64,000 nucleotides of DNA from Certhia americana (GCA_018697195.1 CM031879.1:35742445-35806444), one strand, 5' to 3'; shown: positions 1 through 13,915, counted from the first letter of the stretch. The notes: generated by a model from the sequence alone, not told the origin. Numbers and translations are program-made.

Positions 1-762
1 GCTTTCGCAATGGCATGAGGGAAGATTTTTTAAAAACTGTGCTAAAGAGTATAGTAAATCAAGCTAATTCCAGGTGACAGTTGGTAATTTTAGCTTTCTT
101 CAGGTTCCATCAGAAAATGTCCATCTTTCTCTCCTGTTCACCTTCTTAGACCAGGACTGGACTGTGCCATGACTCCTGAAGTGCTAAAGGACGCTGTCTG
201 CATCCTGGAAATCCCCTTTCCTGCTGTCAGCCTAGAAAATGCATCCCAAGCCTCAAGCATTGTTTCTATGAAATAATGGTGTTGGTACCCATAAAAGATG
301 CTGGCTTTCCTGTTCAGATGTCCAAATACACATTCAGCTTTTGTTTCATGCAGCTACCCACTTGTTTGAAGTTGCAAGCACATGCTGAGTGTTAGTTTCC
401 TTCTTTCCTTGTTTCAAAGTGTACACTCCATGTCTGTATAAAAGTATTTCTAAGGGTAGGAAATCCTTCTTCCTTTCATTGTGCATCTGTTAGACATGTG
501 ATCCATTTGTGTAAACAAAAAGGGAAATTTTGAAAAAGTGGAAGAAAAATCTCAAACACTTAATTGAGTTGACACATTTTTACCTTTCAATAGATTGTAT
601 TAACCTCATTTTCCAGTATTACACTCCTGAAACTTTCCATACATTCCTGAGGGACCCAATTTTTTCCCTAGAGACTCAAGGTATTAGATTAATCAGGGAT
701 GACTCAGATGGCTGTGAAAGCCTGGCTACAGATGGAGTGGGCTCCACCACAGTGCCCACTGG
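1..762. other. Intergenic, nothing recognised
   Basis: AT-rich unique sequence with only short chance reading frames. Confidence 0.7.
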
Positions 763-920
763 TGAAGGAATATACATCTGAAGGATGTATATTATATGAA
801 AGAAATAGAAATTCTTAGTTCATCTAGACAGAAGTAAGTACTGAAGGAATATACATCTGAAGGATGTATATTATATGAAAGAAATAGAAATTCTTAGTTC
901 ATCTAGACAGAAATAAGTAC
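763..920 (+). repeat. 79-bp tandem duplication, two copies
   Basis: Copies at 763-841 and 842-920 start tgaaggaatatacatctgaa and differ at a single position (g834 versus a913). The near identity suggests a recent local duplication, or an assembly artefact. Confidence 0.93.
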
Positions 921-3900
921 TGCAGAGACATGTAACTGTTGCACTGCTCAGAAGAGCTCTTCTGCAGGACAAGTGCTCCAGCCAAGGGGAAAGCCAGGCT
1001 GGGCAGTGATGGGCAGCTGTGGCTGCCCGCGTGGCGCTGCCAGCTGCAGCATCCAACCTTTCAGCTGTACAACAGCAGGAACCTGGAGCAGCTGCACAGC
1101 CACCAGTGACCAGAGCACAGCTGGCCCAGCACAGGGGACAGCAGCAATGCCCATTGATGTGTAGCCAAGTGTTTCCATAGGACTTTGAAGTGCATTTTTT
1201 CTTTTTCATAAATAGCTTGCTGCCTTCTTTCCCCAAAAAAGCACAGAACATGTTTTACTTCCCAAGGACACCCATTTGCCTGTGAGCTGGAAGTAAACAC
1301 CTGTGGAGGTGAGCAGGTGTGGTGAGGAGATTTTGCTCTGTGCTGGTTTGTGGGGATTTATTGCAAGCCACTTGAAGGTTTTATATAAAATGAGTAGTGT
1401 GCTAATGTCTTGGCCTTCAGGAATATTTCAGGGCTCGGGTTTTCCTTTTGTTTTACTTTTTTGCTTGTTGTGCATGAAATGCCTAGGAAAATTACTTGGA
1501 GGGGCCAAAGCCTCATAGGTGCTGTCTGAGCAATGTCCCGAGCCTGCTTGGAGCCCAGGCCTGTGTGTGGTCAGACTGAAGAGCATGCCCAAACTGATCA
1601 GGTGCAGGCTGTTTCCAGGGCACCTGGCAGGACCTGGAAGGCAGCACCTTGGCACCCCCACTGTGTGCAATGCCCACAGGTTGTGTGGCACTACATCACA
1701 TTGCATATGTGGCAGGGGCCGGGGTCCAGAGCCTCACTGCACTCCGGGCTGCTCCAGTCCCCAGGGAGACTTGGCACAGCCTAGGCAAATGAACAGCTGA
1801 GAGAAAGAGGCCACAAGGATGTAACACAAAGCTACTGTTGGAATGCTGGCTGCCCAAGCTGGCTCTGGAGAATGTTTTGGAGACTCATGGGGCTTTAAGC
1901 TGTGGTAATTCAACATTTAAGGACAAATAAGTTCTCCTGCCCTACTTATCTACTAGACAATGATGTTGAGCCAAAATATTCACAGTGCCAAAGGCGTATT
2001 CAAAGTGATAGAGGCTTTGAATCCTGTCTGTCAACGCTAGGTCTTAACATATGTCTCCTTGGAAATCAGTGCTACAGGCCTATTCTGGCAGGCATGGTTT
2101 TGGAAGAGCCCCAAAGACTTGTCTGTAAAAGAATGGCAGGAGGGTACTCTGTGGTATTTCTAATCCCACTTGCTTTAAATTATAACAGGCTCTGTAATGC
2201 TGCAGTTGTTCAAATAGGTGCCTTGGCAATTGTTTTCTTCTCCTGGCATTTTCCTTTTTTTTTTTCTTGAAATACATATATAAGAAATAATATTCTATTT
2301 TACAGAATTGGTCAGAAACTGGAAAAAAAAATCATTAGAACAGAACTTCCGTTTTGAAGTAACTTCTCCCCATTGCTTTCTCGTCTCCAGGGCTAGCAGC
2401 TTTCTTCATTCCCAGGCATTCTCTTCATTCCCAGCTTGTAATGGCTGAGATGAAATGCTATTAAATATAATTTAATGCATTTAGGAGCCACAATCTACCA
2501 CCTTGCTGGTATCTATAACAACAGGTGCTTAAAAGCTGCATGGAAAAAGAGAAGTCCATTTTTCCAACTGTAGCAAACCTACTGCTCAGTAATGGTTTCT
2601 GTCAATATGAGTCTCCATGCCCTACTGTTAAAATCCAGGAATCTGGTAGACTATTTATTTCAAGGAAACCTTTTTCCCCCTACTGTCTGAAAATGGCCTC
2701 CTAGTTTTAAATGATGATTTTAAAACACACCAGAAATCTATATTCCTGCATTGGCTATTTATTCTGCCTTAAGAATATATAAAAACCAGATGGGACTCAT
2801 TTTCTCTTACTTGGTCCAAACATTTCAACAAGTGGGTTATTTTTCTTACCAGCCTTTGGATTCCCTGCTGTTCTTAACAGGATTATTTGGATAAATAAAC
2901 TGTTCCAACTTTGACCCTTTACTAACCATTCACCTGAGGCATCACATGCAGAACTTAAGGGAAAGAAAGGATGCCTGTTCTGGTGAGAAGTGAGCTAATA
3001 CTGCTTTACTATGAAAAGACATGGAATTATTCATGTCTGAAACAAAAACCCCATGCATTTTTGGCATAAATATCCTGTTTTATTTCTGATGTAGTTGAAC
3101 AAACACCAAAAAGTTAACAGGTTGGAACAGTCTGGGAAGGAAAAAGAAGGAAGGCTTACTCTAACTACCTTATTTATGGTTTACAGATGTTTCAGGTAGG
3201 CATATAGACATCTCCTTTGTTTCAGAGTTATCCCAGTAGGATTTTTGCCAGTGTTCAAACTCATTTTTCCATTTAAGGCTTTGTCTACCTTATCTACAAT
3301 TGGAGGAAAGCAGAATATAGTCTAGTATACAGCAAAAGCAAGATAAAAACAAACAGTGAGACAAAACCAGTTTCCTCTATAGACAAGAAAGGAAAATTTT
3401 CAAAAAGTGAAATGATGAATAAAATAGGACAGACATCTTCCTTGTTCTTCAGGGCTGAGAAAATTAACTATACAAAGATGCAATGAGATACCTATATCAG
3501 TGGTAGGTTTCAGAGACAATACCAAGGTGGAGACCCTGAACAAGAGAAATTAAAAGCTGAGAAGTGCTGTAAGTATGCAGGTCACAAAAGAGGTGCAGGT
3601 TAAATTCACATATGTCATCCTTCGACTGCTTCCCAAGCTGTGATCACTCAGGAGCTGAAACTGTAGTAAAATGTTCCAGCAGGCCGTACCTACCTTTAGA
3701 ATTAAATATTTTGATGCTGTGAATGATAGCCATGACTGAGGTGCTCTGACATGCCACATTGTATAATATTTCTGGCTTTTTCCTCATTATCTGGTCTTTC
3801 TGTAGAGGGATTATAGGTGCAATGGAAGTGATGCTATGATAGAATGGAAGTAGAAGTGGGACTGAAGCATCACCAGTGCCTGGTGACTGAAGGTATAAGT

Positions 3901-4724
3901 GACATTGATGCATTGTCCCTGTGTGCAAGGAAGCATACATTGCAAACAGGTGCAGTGGTGGAAGAGGGTGCAACCTGCTCCTTTTTGTTTCTGCTGGGCT
4001 GCCAAAAACTCCTGTTTGCTCAGGTATGCTAGCAGAACTACACATGTGACTTCCTTCCTCCATTCAGTCCCTGTGAGCTGAGGTAACCAACACCTCTGCA
4101 TGGAATTGTTTGGACTAAGATGCTCTCCTGAGGAGCAGGGCAGAGTAGTGAGGAGTGGTTTGCAGCAAGCTAAGAGTGCTTGTCTCTTTGGCTGTCAATG
4201 TTATATCGCCCTTGGTGTCAGGTCCTGTGAATTTGGCCCAGTAATTCATCACCCTGTAAACAAGGAGCTGATCCCAACTGTGAATTCCAAGAGCAGGCAT
4301 ATAATTATAATGTCTTTACCAACTCCTTCAGCTAGAACTGCATTAGGACAGTAAACTATGGCAACCAAGAAACTAGATAGATCTGTAAATGAAATTTTTC
4401 TCAAGCAATCTTCTTATTTTATATATAAAATACTAATTAAAAATAATTTAAGTTGTGGAAGAGTGTGTAGGTAATTGCCCTCTACTATAGTTTCTCTCTA
4501 TATTCTACATATTGGGAATAAACCAAGCAGACAGAGCAGCATATTTGACAAGAGATGGAGGACATGATCCTACGCAAGATCATTTTGTTTCTGTATGAGA
4601 CAAGTCCCAGCAGCAATGGTGTTCTTCTCTGGATGAGAAGGGTGTGCAATGTAATTTTAATGAAATATTTAAGACCCTGTTCTCAATGTGAATGCAGTCT
4701 AATGAACACTGTGTACTAGTCTCC
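921..4724. other. Intergenic, nothing recognised beyond a short palindrome
   Basis: A GC-richer part runs from about 950 to 1800, then AT-rich unique sequence. A perfect 16-bp palindrome, CAGAAGAGCTCTTCTG, is at 949-964. Reading frames on both strands lack any family signature. Confidence 0.65.
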
Positions 4725-4880
4725 ATTAATGTTGGCTATGTAGTAACCTTGGATAAATCATTGCATCTCTTTGTGCATAAGTTCATCTACAAAATGTTTT
4801 CCTCACAGATTTGTAGTGAAGATTCATTAGTTAATGCTTACAAAGTGCTTTGAAGATATGAATAAATACCGTTATTACTT
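4725..4880 (+). mobile_element. MIR/CORE-SINE-like relic
   Basis: The order of landmarks follows MIR: ctatgtagtaaccttggata, then atctctttgtgcataagttc, then atctacaaaatg, then tagttaatgcttacaaagtg and ctttgaagatatgaataaat. It is heavily diverged, as expected for an ancient amniote SINE. The call is pattern recognition from memory, with no alignment run. Confidence 0.6.
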
Positions 4881-7800
4881 TAGCAATGCTGAAGTTTCAA
4901 AATCGAGAGGGCATTTTACCCTCTGCATCCCACTGCCAGTTGGGTGCTACAGTGACTGTCCATAAGTAAATGCATCTTTCACACTGGTGTTTGCACATAG
5001 CTGTTATCATAAATCTACATGGTCACTGGCTGTCCATGGCCTAGGAGTGCCCAGTCTTTTGCAGCAATTAAGGAACAAATTACAATCATCTTTGCAAAAA
5101 TTGTACACTAGAGATGAAAATCTTTTGTTTACACTGGCATGATTTTGCACTCCAAGCAAATACAGGGTGATTTGGTTTCAATCATTCATTTATCTAACCC
5201 ACAGCACTTCATTTCCCAGGCAAGCAGCAGAATCATGTCTGGACCTGGGGATTCCATTAAAATGAAACAAGTTTGAAATTCATAAATTTATTCCATGCCA
5301 AATCCCTGGAACACATTGGCATTGTTTTGTCTTTTCTGAACTTTCAAATGAATGCACTAAACTGATACACCTACACTTCTTATGCTGTAGTTTAATATGC
5401 AAAAGGAGATCTCTAACACAGTGAAGCAATAGAAATCTTGATCCGAACTATTGAAAAAATATGCATTCTCATAAAATCTGACTAAAAATAGTGTAAGTTG
5501 CTGAACATTAGATTTCCAACAATTAAAGTTAAGTTAGACTTTGTCCCAAATTGGTTGTTAACATGTTTTTGTTTTTGTTTTGTTTTTTTTTTCCGAAAAG
5601 AACAGCACAGCCATGGAAATAAGGAGGAGCTAAAAACTATTAGAGTCATTCAACATTGTTTCCATGTTGATAGGCATACAGTTATTATTATGACTCCATT
5701 TCCCTATGTCCTTCTCTTCTTTTGTATTGGGGCTAAATGGGTTCGTTTCCACCACAAAGAGAGACATACATGGAGATGTGGTGAAAAACAGCTGTGTGTT
5801 GGAATGGCATGAAACAGACCATGAAACAGCAGATGAGGGTACTCTCCTTTACCAGGAAGCATTAATAGGAAGGAGGGAAGACCGTGACCAACCATAGGCA
5901 TCATTCATTGATGAATGAAAACAAACCATGAAGCCTCAGGTTTTTTGGCTTTGCTGCCATCTAGCAGAAGATGGACAGCCTGACATCCATCCACCCGCTG
6001 GGACAGAGAAGGTTGCTGAGGTAGCTGGGGGATAATGTGGATTATGGCTGAGGACTGAGGTAGCTGTTCTGGCTAGTTGACTCCTAGAAAGTGGCTTGTT
6101 TCTAGAAGAGCAGATTTAGAAGCAGAACTAGCCGAGACTCACTCCTGTTGCTGGAAGAGTGAAATAGGCTGGTCTTCCTGTTGGTACAGTTGGATTAAAG
6201 GAGATATGCAGCCAGAAGAACAAGACCTGGACAATTCAGATATTCTCTCTAAAGACAAACCTTCTGAACAAGATAAGAGTAATTTTCCTTTCTGGGGAAA
6301 GGAAAGCACTCTTTGTGTGTACAGACCACATTTAAAAATAATCAGTTAATATCAGTTACCTTGATCAAGGTTTGCTCAAGGCTATGCTAAAAATCCCTTT
6401 AGCTTGTAACACGTTTCAAGCAAGTCATAGCTGATTCTGAGTGTATACTGCTTTATCATCTGAATGGTCTTGAACAAAGCTTAGTTACGTAATGATCATG
6501 TTAGGCTCCTAAATGAGTTTCCTTTCCTGTAATTATTTATCCTCCAGCTTCTCTCTTTCTTGCAATCTCATATTTTCCTGCCTTGTATGTTCCTTTTGCA
6601 GGGACAGATAACTATGTCTTGCTGATAGTCATTTATGGTCTGTGTTCATTAGTTCACAGGCAAAGGAAGCAAAGCAGGCTGTACTCTGATTTTCCCTTTG
6701 TGCAATGGAAACTGAACATTTATTATGGTTTTGTTGCTGAGGAGAAGTTCAATTGCTAATGTAACACAGGCTAAAAATTTTAAGAAAGAAATATTCCATG
6801 TTCTGGAACAACTGAACTCACATGTGTTTTCCTGTGAGGGAAAATATTGGCTAAACCTGTATTGAGGTGTTCTTGGGAGGCTGAGAAACATTATAATGTT
6901 GTGCTTGGGCTCATACTAAGGATTAAACAGGTCACTCAGCCTGAAGGTTAAGCTTTAAAAGAAACTGAGACAAATGAAGATAGAGGACTACACACACAAA
7001 TCATCCAGGTAAGTTTGCCCTGTAGCTGTCTACATTATATGATTGAAAGTAAATTATTTTCCTGCCAGTTCCAATTAGACTGAATTTTTGAAAGGTAGAG
7101 AGAGGGTTTATTTCCATTCTTTTTCTATTGGACATCACAATACAGTAAAGGACATTTGCCTGTGAGTAGCATACTAGGAACTATGAAGCCCACACTCAGA
7201 TGAGTTTCTGTGGTGCTGCTTTTTCCTAGGGCTTATAAATACAACAGTAAGTTACATTCTAGGTCTCTAAACGTATTAGATGTCATATGAATGCAAATAT
7301 ATGTTAAGTGGTTTAAGAAGTCTTGGGGAGAAGATGTTGGCCACCCTTCCATGCTGGAAGGGCACGGGGCATGCCTCGCCTTCCTCAGGGGAGTTGTCAG
7401 CTGCAGAATCCCCTTCAGCTGAGCATGGGGAAGCTCTCAAGGGCAGAGGGCTGTTCCACACATTCAGCACCTCCAGAGCCACAACCCTTCTCCAAATGCT
7501 GTGCATCAGGATATCACTTGCCAGGGCCTGTGGCTAGTGTGGCATAGACATTACCCCATGAACATTTTTTTCGGAGTGCTGGGGTGACAGGCTGGAGGAG
7601 GGAGCTGGGGGGTGAGGGTGTCCACGAAACCATCATGGCCCATCAGGTTGCATGGGGTGCCTGAAGAAAAGGCCTGGGTGCTGTGGCACTCTGTCCTATC
7701 CTATACATTACAGGCACTGGGTTCTCCTCCTCTTAATTTTGCAGTAGAAATATTTTAAAGTGATTTTATTTCACAAGCCTTCTTCAGCTATTCCTTTTCC

Positions 7801-10800
7801 TTGGGTCCAGTCAGATCTGGAGGGAGTAGTGTCTCTGCTCAGACATGCCTCAGTAGCCAGCCCTGAAGAGCTCACCCCACTGGTGTGGTGTCTGCAGCAC
7901 AGTGACATGAACTGCATGTGTTCCTTGTGGGGCTCAGCCTGGAAGAGTTCCATGGCTAGCCTCTGCTCCTGATTAAGAAAGAAAATATTCATGTATGCTT
8001 AAGTAAAATAAATGACCTTAACTGAGAGAAAATGAGAGAGTAACTTTAGCTTTAAAACAAAATAGTTTTCAAAGCATATTGTCAGTGTCACCAAGTAATT
8101 GCTTTAAATCTAGTTAACTCAAATACAGTATTTTGTCAAAATGAGAGTGTCTCATGCTGTAGAAATGTGTATTTAAGCCATCTAAACGACACTATTGTGG
8201 CAGTATAATTATTATTTAAAGCCAGGTAAAAATGAATTGATTTTTGCATCAACACACTGATGCCTTTACAATCATTTCAGTCTTTCTGAAGTCCACCCCA
8301 ATGCATGTTTCCTTTATGAACTGGGAACTCCTAAAAGCTCTAGAGAACATTCCTCTTTTATGCTCACCAGGTCCAGACTGGTGGAATTTGGGTTGTTTCT
8401 GAAACAGGGTTGTATGTGCTATCCTAACCAATCTCTAAAAGCAAAGGATGTGTAAAGTGCCAACCACATTGGAAGAAAGTGGAGTTACATGCAAGTTCCT
8501 TATATTATTCTGACTGATGGCTTTATTAGATCACCCATGGCCCTGTAAGTGCTTTCTGTGTTAATTTACTTGCAGTTAGTCTGGTAACGGGAATAGAGCA
8601 CAGGCATTTTAGTGCAGCCTCCTTAACTGTAGGATGTCGTTGGTGATGCTCTGAGCACACTTTAACTGCAGTTAAATTTTCAGAGCAGGAATTAAGTTTT
8701 CAGATGTGTATATGGGTTCAGCACAGGAACCCAGCATGCTTTTTATGCAAGCAATAAATGCAGCTAACTAGAGGAGGCAGAGAGTTGTGTCTTTCTCTTT
8801 GTAAAGGATGCAAGGTATTGCCCAGAAAAAGAAAGTTTGTCTAACCAACACGGAGTTAGCTAAAATAAATTTACAAAAATAAAGCATTAGATGATGGATT
8901 TATGGGTTACTGATAAGTGACTAAAAGGAAAGAACAAACCTGCCTAAACCACCACCCTCTCTGTTATAAGTGTGCATTTATGCCTTCTAACATGCCTTGG
9001 TGATATTCATTCACTCTTCAGTGTGTTTTATTCATTCCTTTTAACATATTGTCCCAGAGGAGGAGAAGGTGGATCTTTTTCTAATGTCCCCTCTATAATG
9101 TTTTCACTTCCTCACTCAAACCAACAGCTCTGTGTGTACAGATAACTGAATGTACTGTTTAGCTTCCAGCAGAGCCTTACGTGTTCAGGAGATGTCATTT
9201 AGCCATAGAACAGTCATGGAATGATGCTCCAGAAACCACAGTTTTGAAACGCAATGTTACCCACATAGAAACTGTTTATTCTTTCATGTGAAGGCTAATA
9301 ACTGTGGAAAAAAAAATCTATCAAGGAAAAGGCTTTCAGAAAATTCTCAAAAGCTGAAGGCTTTTAAAAAATGTTTTTCAGAATTTTTTTTTTTTAAATT
9401 GCAGAAAATGTGAGGAATGGCATCTTTCTCTCCAAGATGGAAACCATGAGCAGAAATATAAATTATTATCTGTGCTCCCCTGCTGTTGAGATATTTACAG
9501 TCTCAGAGAATTTATGGCTGCTTGGGAAAACTCCTACCTGGGTAGAAGAGCAATAAACATAAGGAAAACTAAAAGAGATGCCAAGACAGTATCATCTATG
9601 TTATTTAAACTGTTTAGAAACTGGAAAAACCCTACTCTGTTTATATCATGCATAGATTTAATTTGTTGCTTACTAAGGAAAGCTGAAATCACTCACTGCT
9701 TTTTGAAATATGAGTGCAATATGATCACTTTGTGATGCTGGGGAAAAGAGTAGGGAGCTCTACATGATAGAGATGGTCCCTGGAGGCAGTAGCATCATTT
9801 GATCCTTGGCACAGCCAGTGTCTGACATCATCTGAGACCAAAGACTGTCAGGTTAGTAGCTATTATCTTTACATAAAGAAGCAGCAGTTATGCACATTAA
9901 CTATTGCTTGGAATTCCCATCCGACAGAATAAATGCCTAGTGCACATGTTATACTTTGCATGTACCCTGAGGAAATGTATGTACCTGGCTACAGAGAGGG
10001 AAAATGAGCGCAGGCACTGGCAAGTTGGCTGGACCCTGAGACTTGGTTTATCCTTGCAGTTGAGCTATTGTCAGCAATGCTGCATTTCTAGGAGCAGCTA
10101 GTGCATTCGTTCCGGCTGGGAACATTGCTAGTTCTTGTCAGAACCCCAGAATAAAGCACTGACTTGCTCAGGGTGCTTCTAAACCGCCCCCATGCAGGTC
10201 TGTATGTCACATACACACACCCACACACAAAATAACCCCAAGAAACCCCCAAACAACATTTTGATTAATGTATATTTGGGTTATGGCATATTCGGGTCTT
10301 GAGTGCACCATTACAGATTTCATTACCAAAGTCTGACATCAATTTGAGGTCACTTGGTGAGAATTTTCGTGGTGCAAAACTGAGTGGCTATAGTTTTGCT
10401 GCTGCTGGAGAATTGGGGTGGTTAAAGTGGAGTTAGGAAAGTGTCTTATTCAACCCCAGAGTTGGTATTCGCTTAGAAATCAGCAAGTTGTTCATGTGGG
10501 CAAAGCTTGGCAGAACTTGAACACATCAGCACTTGTGTAGTGAAGGATGCTCCCACTTGCTCCTCTGAGATCCCCATTATTGAGATGCATCTGTGTCTAG
10601 GACTTTTTGGAAATTGTAGGTTCCTTAGGGACAAAATAAACCTTTGTAATTCTCTATCTGGAGAAGGTGTTTGGAAGAGGAACTTAGTGAAAGTTCACTA
10701 AGCACTGTGATAAAATGGCATTGAGTAGATGATGAGGAGCACCGCTAATCAGGCTGTTAGAAGCTCTCGGAGACTGTTCAGATTCTATCTCCCCATTCTT

Positions 10801-11794
10801 ACTGAAAAATATCCCCATTCTTTCTGAAAAAGTATCAAGCCCTACATAGCCAAACAGTGGTTTTATGGGGTAGTAGACTTCATCTATCTATGTTAGCTAG
10901 AGTACCCATATAGCACTTTTCTCTGCTCTTCAAATACATACTTGGTATGTGATTTTCCTGGCCACAGCAGATTGTGGTTTGGGCATGGTGGTGAAGTGCT
11001 CACAGCTATTTGTTGCTAAGTAGAAATGTTGCTTAGTTTCATATCAAATGAAATATTTTCAGTGTGTACGGCTCCCATTCCAGATGTGCATTTCAGTGGC
11101 ATAAAATCAGAAGCTATGAACATCTTGTCACACTTTTCTTCAGGGACAAAGTGTTGATAGAACAGATTTTAATTGAGATAAATGCAGTGAGATAACAACC
11201 TTACGTGCTATGACCTTACTGCAGGCATTAAAAAATATCTTGCAATGAGATACCTTAGCCTACCTAGCATGCTGCCAAGATATTTTTCTTAGGCATTAAT
11301 TTTCTCTGCATCTCCAGCTACATCCATTGTCCTGTACTCTAAAAAATCAGTCCCACAAGCCTCACAAAACTGAAAGCCTTAGGAAGCAGAGGTCAAAGCA
11401 AGCTCCTTTGCTAGTTTTGTTGTTTGTGCAACAGTCTCTCTCTTTGTAGTATGTCATAATATGAATTCTGATGTGTTTCCAGTCATATATAGTCCAGGTC
11501 CAAAGCAGGATTTTTTAAATCTATGTTATGGCATGATCAATGTCCCATAGGAGTGACTCCTTCATCCCTCAAATCCCCCAGAACTGGGTAACTATGCAAC
11601 AGGATATTAATTGAAAAAATCTACTCCCAAACAACAAAACAAAACTGCATATTTGAATTACACACTGGTAAAAATAGGAGGTAGTTGTGATAAGGCTGAA
11701 TGCTGAATCCACTAAACCAAGAGTTTAAAAAGTATCTTCAGTGTTTTATATATGGATATATAGGGATATTTTGCTCATGGCATAATTTTTACTA
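4881..11794. other. Intergenic, nothing recognised beyond small repeats
   Basis: AT-rich unique sequence. Small items are a CA-rich run near 10208-10230 and a 22-bp near-tandem duplication (ccccattctt...ctgaaaaa) at about 10790-10834. No exon or transposon was recognised. Confidence 0.65.
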
Positions 11795-11894
11795 NNNNNN
11801 NNNNNNNNNNNNNNNNNNNNNNNNNNNNNNNNNNNNNNNNNNNNNNNNNNNNNNNNNNNNNNNNNNNNNNNNNNNNNNNNNNNNNNNNNNNNNN
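11795..11894. other. Assembly gap (100 N)
   Basis: Exactly 100 N, the usual placeholder for a gap of unknown size. It borders a purine microsatellite, so the missing bases are probably more of that repeat. Confidence 0.98.
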
Positions 11895-11960
11895 AAAGGA
11901 AAAAGAGAAAAGGAGAAAAGGGAAAAAGAGAAAAAGAGAAAAAGAGAAAAAGAGAAAGGA
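11895..11960 (+). repeat. Purine microsatellite (AAAAAGAG-like, period 8)
   Basis: An almost pure A/G run of gaaaaaga units with period 8 in its regular part, directly after the gap. Its true length is unknown because the gap truncates it. Confidence 0.9.
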
Positions 11961-13560
11961 TTTTTACATGGACTAAATTAAAATATAGCAGAAAAGTTCC
12001 TGAGAACAGACTGACACAGATTCATTTGATTCCTTAAAAAGTAATGCTGTGGCATACAAATGTTCTGGAGACAGCACAATGTGGAACAATCCTTTGTTAT
12101 CAGGACTAGATGAATTCTCTATTGTCTTTTTCAAGAACCGCTGCAGTGAGGTAAATTCCCACTCCCCACTTCCAGGAGCTTCTCCATATTTCCTGTATAT
12201 TAGAATTTCTGATTTCTAAATGACAGCTTGGCACCAGAAAGCAAGGAGTGGTGCTGAAGCAAGATGGATGGGTGAGAAGGGTTGTGACCCAGGGGGATAT
12301 GCCTGAACAATTATGCCACTTTCCAGGCAGCACATTTATGGATTTACCTCAAGTTGTAACACTTTCTCTATTTTACAAAAATTAATTAGGATGTGCATCT
12401 GGTTTGCAACATGGAGAGTGATGGGACCCATCAGAATATGCAGTGATATAACAAGAATACATGAGAGAAGACATTCATATGAGGGGCTTTCTTTTGGAAA
12501 TGAGGAGTGTTTGACTGAAAGGGTTTCACCCTCAGTTAATGCACACAGGCAGAGGCAGCACTGTCTCCAGCTGTTGTGCAGTGCTGGATGAAAACCAGAG
12601 CTGTGCCAGCTAATGCAATCCCATAGGAGACCAGGTGAACAGTTTCAAGGGATGAGAAAACTCGCATGAGAAAGCATCCCAGTGCAATACTCAGTGACTG
12701 ATTGCTTGGATTTGCTGACATTCTTCCCTCTTTGCAGAACTGTTTCTGAACCTGTGATCATCTCACAGTTGTTTCTCATTTTCCTAAGTTGAAATGGAAA
12801 TGACCTAGCTTCTATTCTGGTTCAGCTGTAGGTCACTGCCTGGCTGCTGTAACCACAAAGGTTTCTGAATTTCTTTTCTTATTCTCCTCCATAGAATCAG
12901 TTTCAGTTCAATATCTCATCCTCGAATGTGTTTTCAGTGGTTTATTTTTTGTCCCTCTCACATACTATTTCAAGCTGCTGTAAACAAGTTGTATTGCTGG
13001 TGAGCAGACAGGAAACAACTTGAAAGGATAAGAAGGACATAGAAAAATGAATTTCCTTTAGAAAAGAGCCTGAGTATCATCAGTTGTGGTTAGGCAGGTA
13101 TTTGCACTTCTAGTGTGGCAATTAGATGCTGGAGTGCCGGGCTGTTGGAGGAAAATGCAAATGTCTTCTGATATTTCTTCTGGTATTTCTTCTTATCTGT
13201 CTTTCAGATAAGCTGCTAAGAACAAAAATTCATCAATAGCAAATGCTCTGACTGTTTGCTAGAGGAGATCTTTAGCCAGATGTAGTAGGGCAAAATTTCC
13301 CTTGTGCCCCCAGGGCAGGTTAGTGTTCAGCGAGTGGTGGCCGCTGCCTTCATCCCACAAATGGCTGGGTTCAACTGGTCCTGGTGAGCATGACAGAGAG
13401 TGACCACAGATCCTCTGGTTGGAAACATATTTAATCTCTCTCTTCATGCTGCTAGTCATTGATCCAAATGTCCTCTGTTTCAAATACGGCTCAAGGGGGA
13501 AGTTCTTTTTTCTCCCACCTGGTTATGATTAATCTTCTCAGCAAGGCTCCCTTTGGCCAA
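11961..13560. other. Intergenic, nothing recognised
   Basis: Unique sequence with short, unsupported reading frames on both strands. Confidence 0.65.
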
Positions 13561-13915
13561 GGAGGAGCCCAAGACAAGAACAGTCTCTCTTCCTCTTAAT
13601 TACACTGGTTTAACAGAGAAACACTAGTAATTAGAGCCCAGAGATGCCACTAGGTATATGTGAACATGATGTCAGTTTACAATGTGATATGTTAAAACTG
13701 ATTCAAGCCTTTACACAATCTCTTTCTCATTACAGAGGTGTAATTAATCACTTTGTCTCATTAGCACACTATTGGATTAAACAGAGTCATTTTAACCTTC
13801 CTCCCTATCTTGGAATCTACTCTCACACAACAGAAGCCAATTTCCTTTGGAAAATAAGATCAAGCTTTCACATCTGTGGGGACGTGGCTCTGCAGAGTTA
13901 ATTTAATTTTAGCCT
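13561..13915. other. AT-rich block with homeodomain-type sites, possible regulatory element
   Basis: Several TAAT-core motifs fall close together: cttaattac, gtaattag, gtaattaatca, cattagc and ttaatttaat. There is no repeat similarity. This is what a conserved developmental enhancer can look like, but conservation cannot be judged from one sequence. Confidence 0.25.

Noticed and set aside
949..964. Perfect 16-bp palindrome CAGAAGAGCTCTTCTG
   Set aside because: Isolated and short enough to occur by chance in a 64-kb window.
4406..4425. AT-rich palindrome around ttttatatataaaa
   Set aside because: Low-complexity TA sequence makes such palindromes common.
11700..11981. Open frame crossing the N gap
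   Set aside because: It is kept open only by unknown bases and a purine repeat that reads as Lys/Glu.
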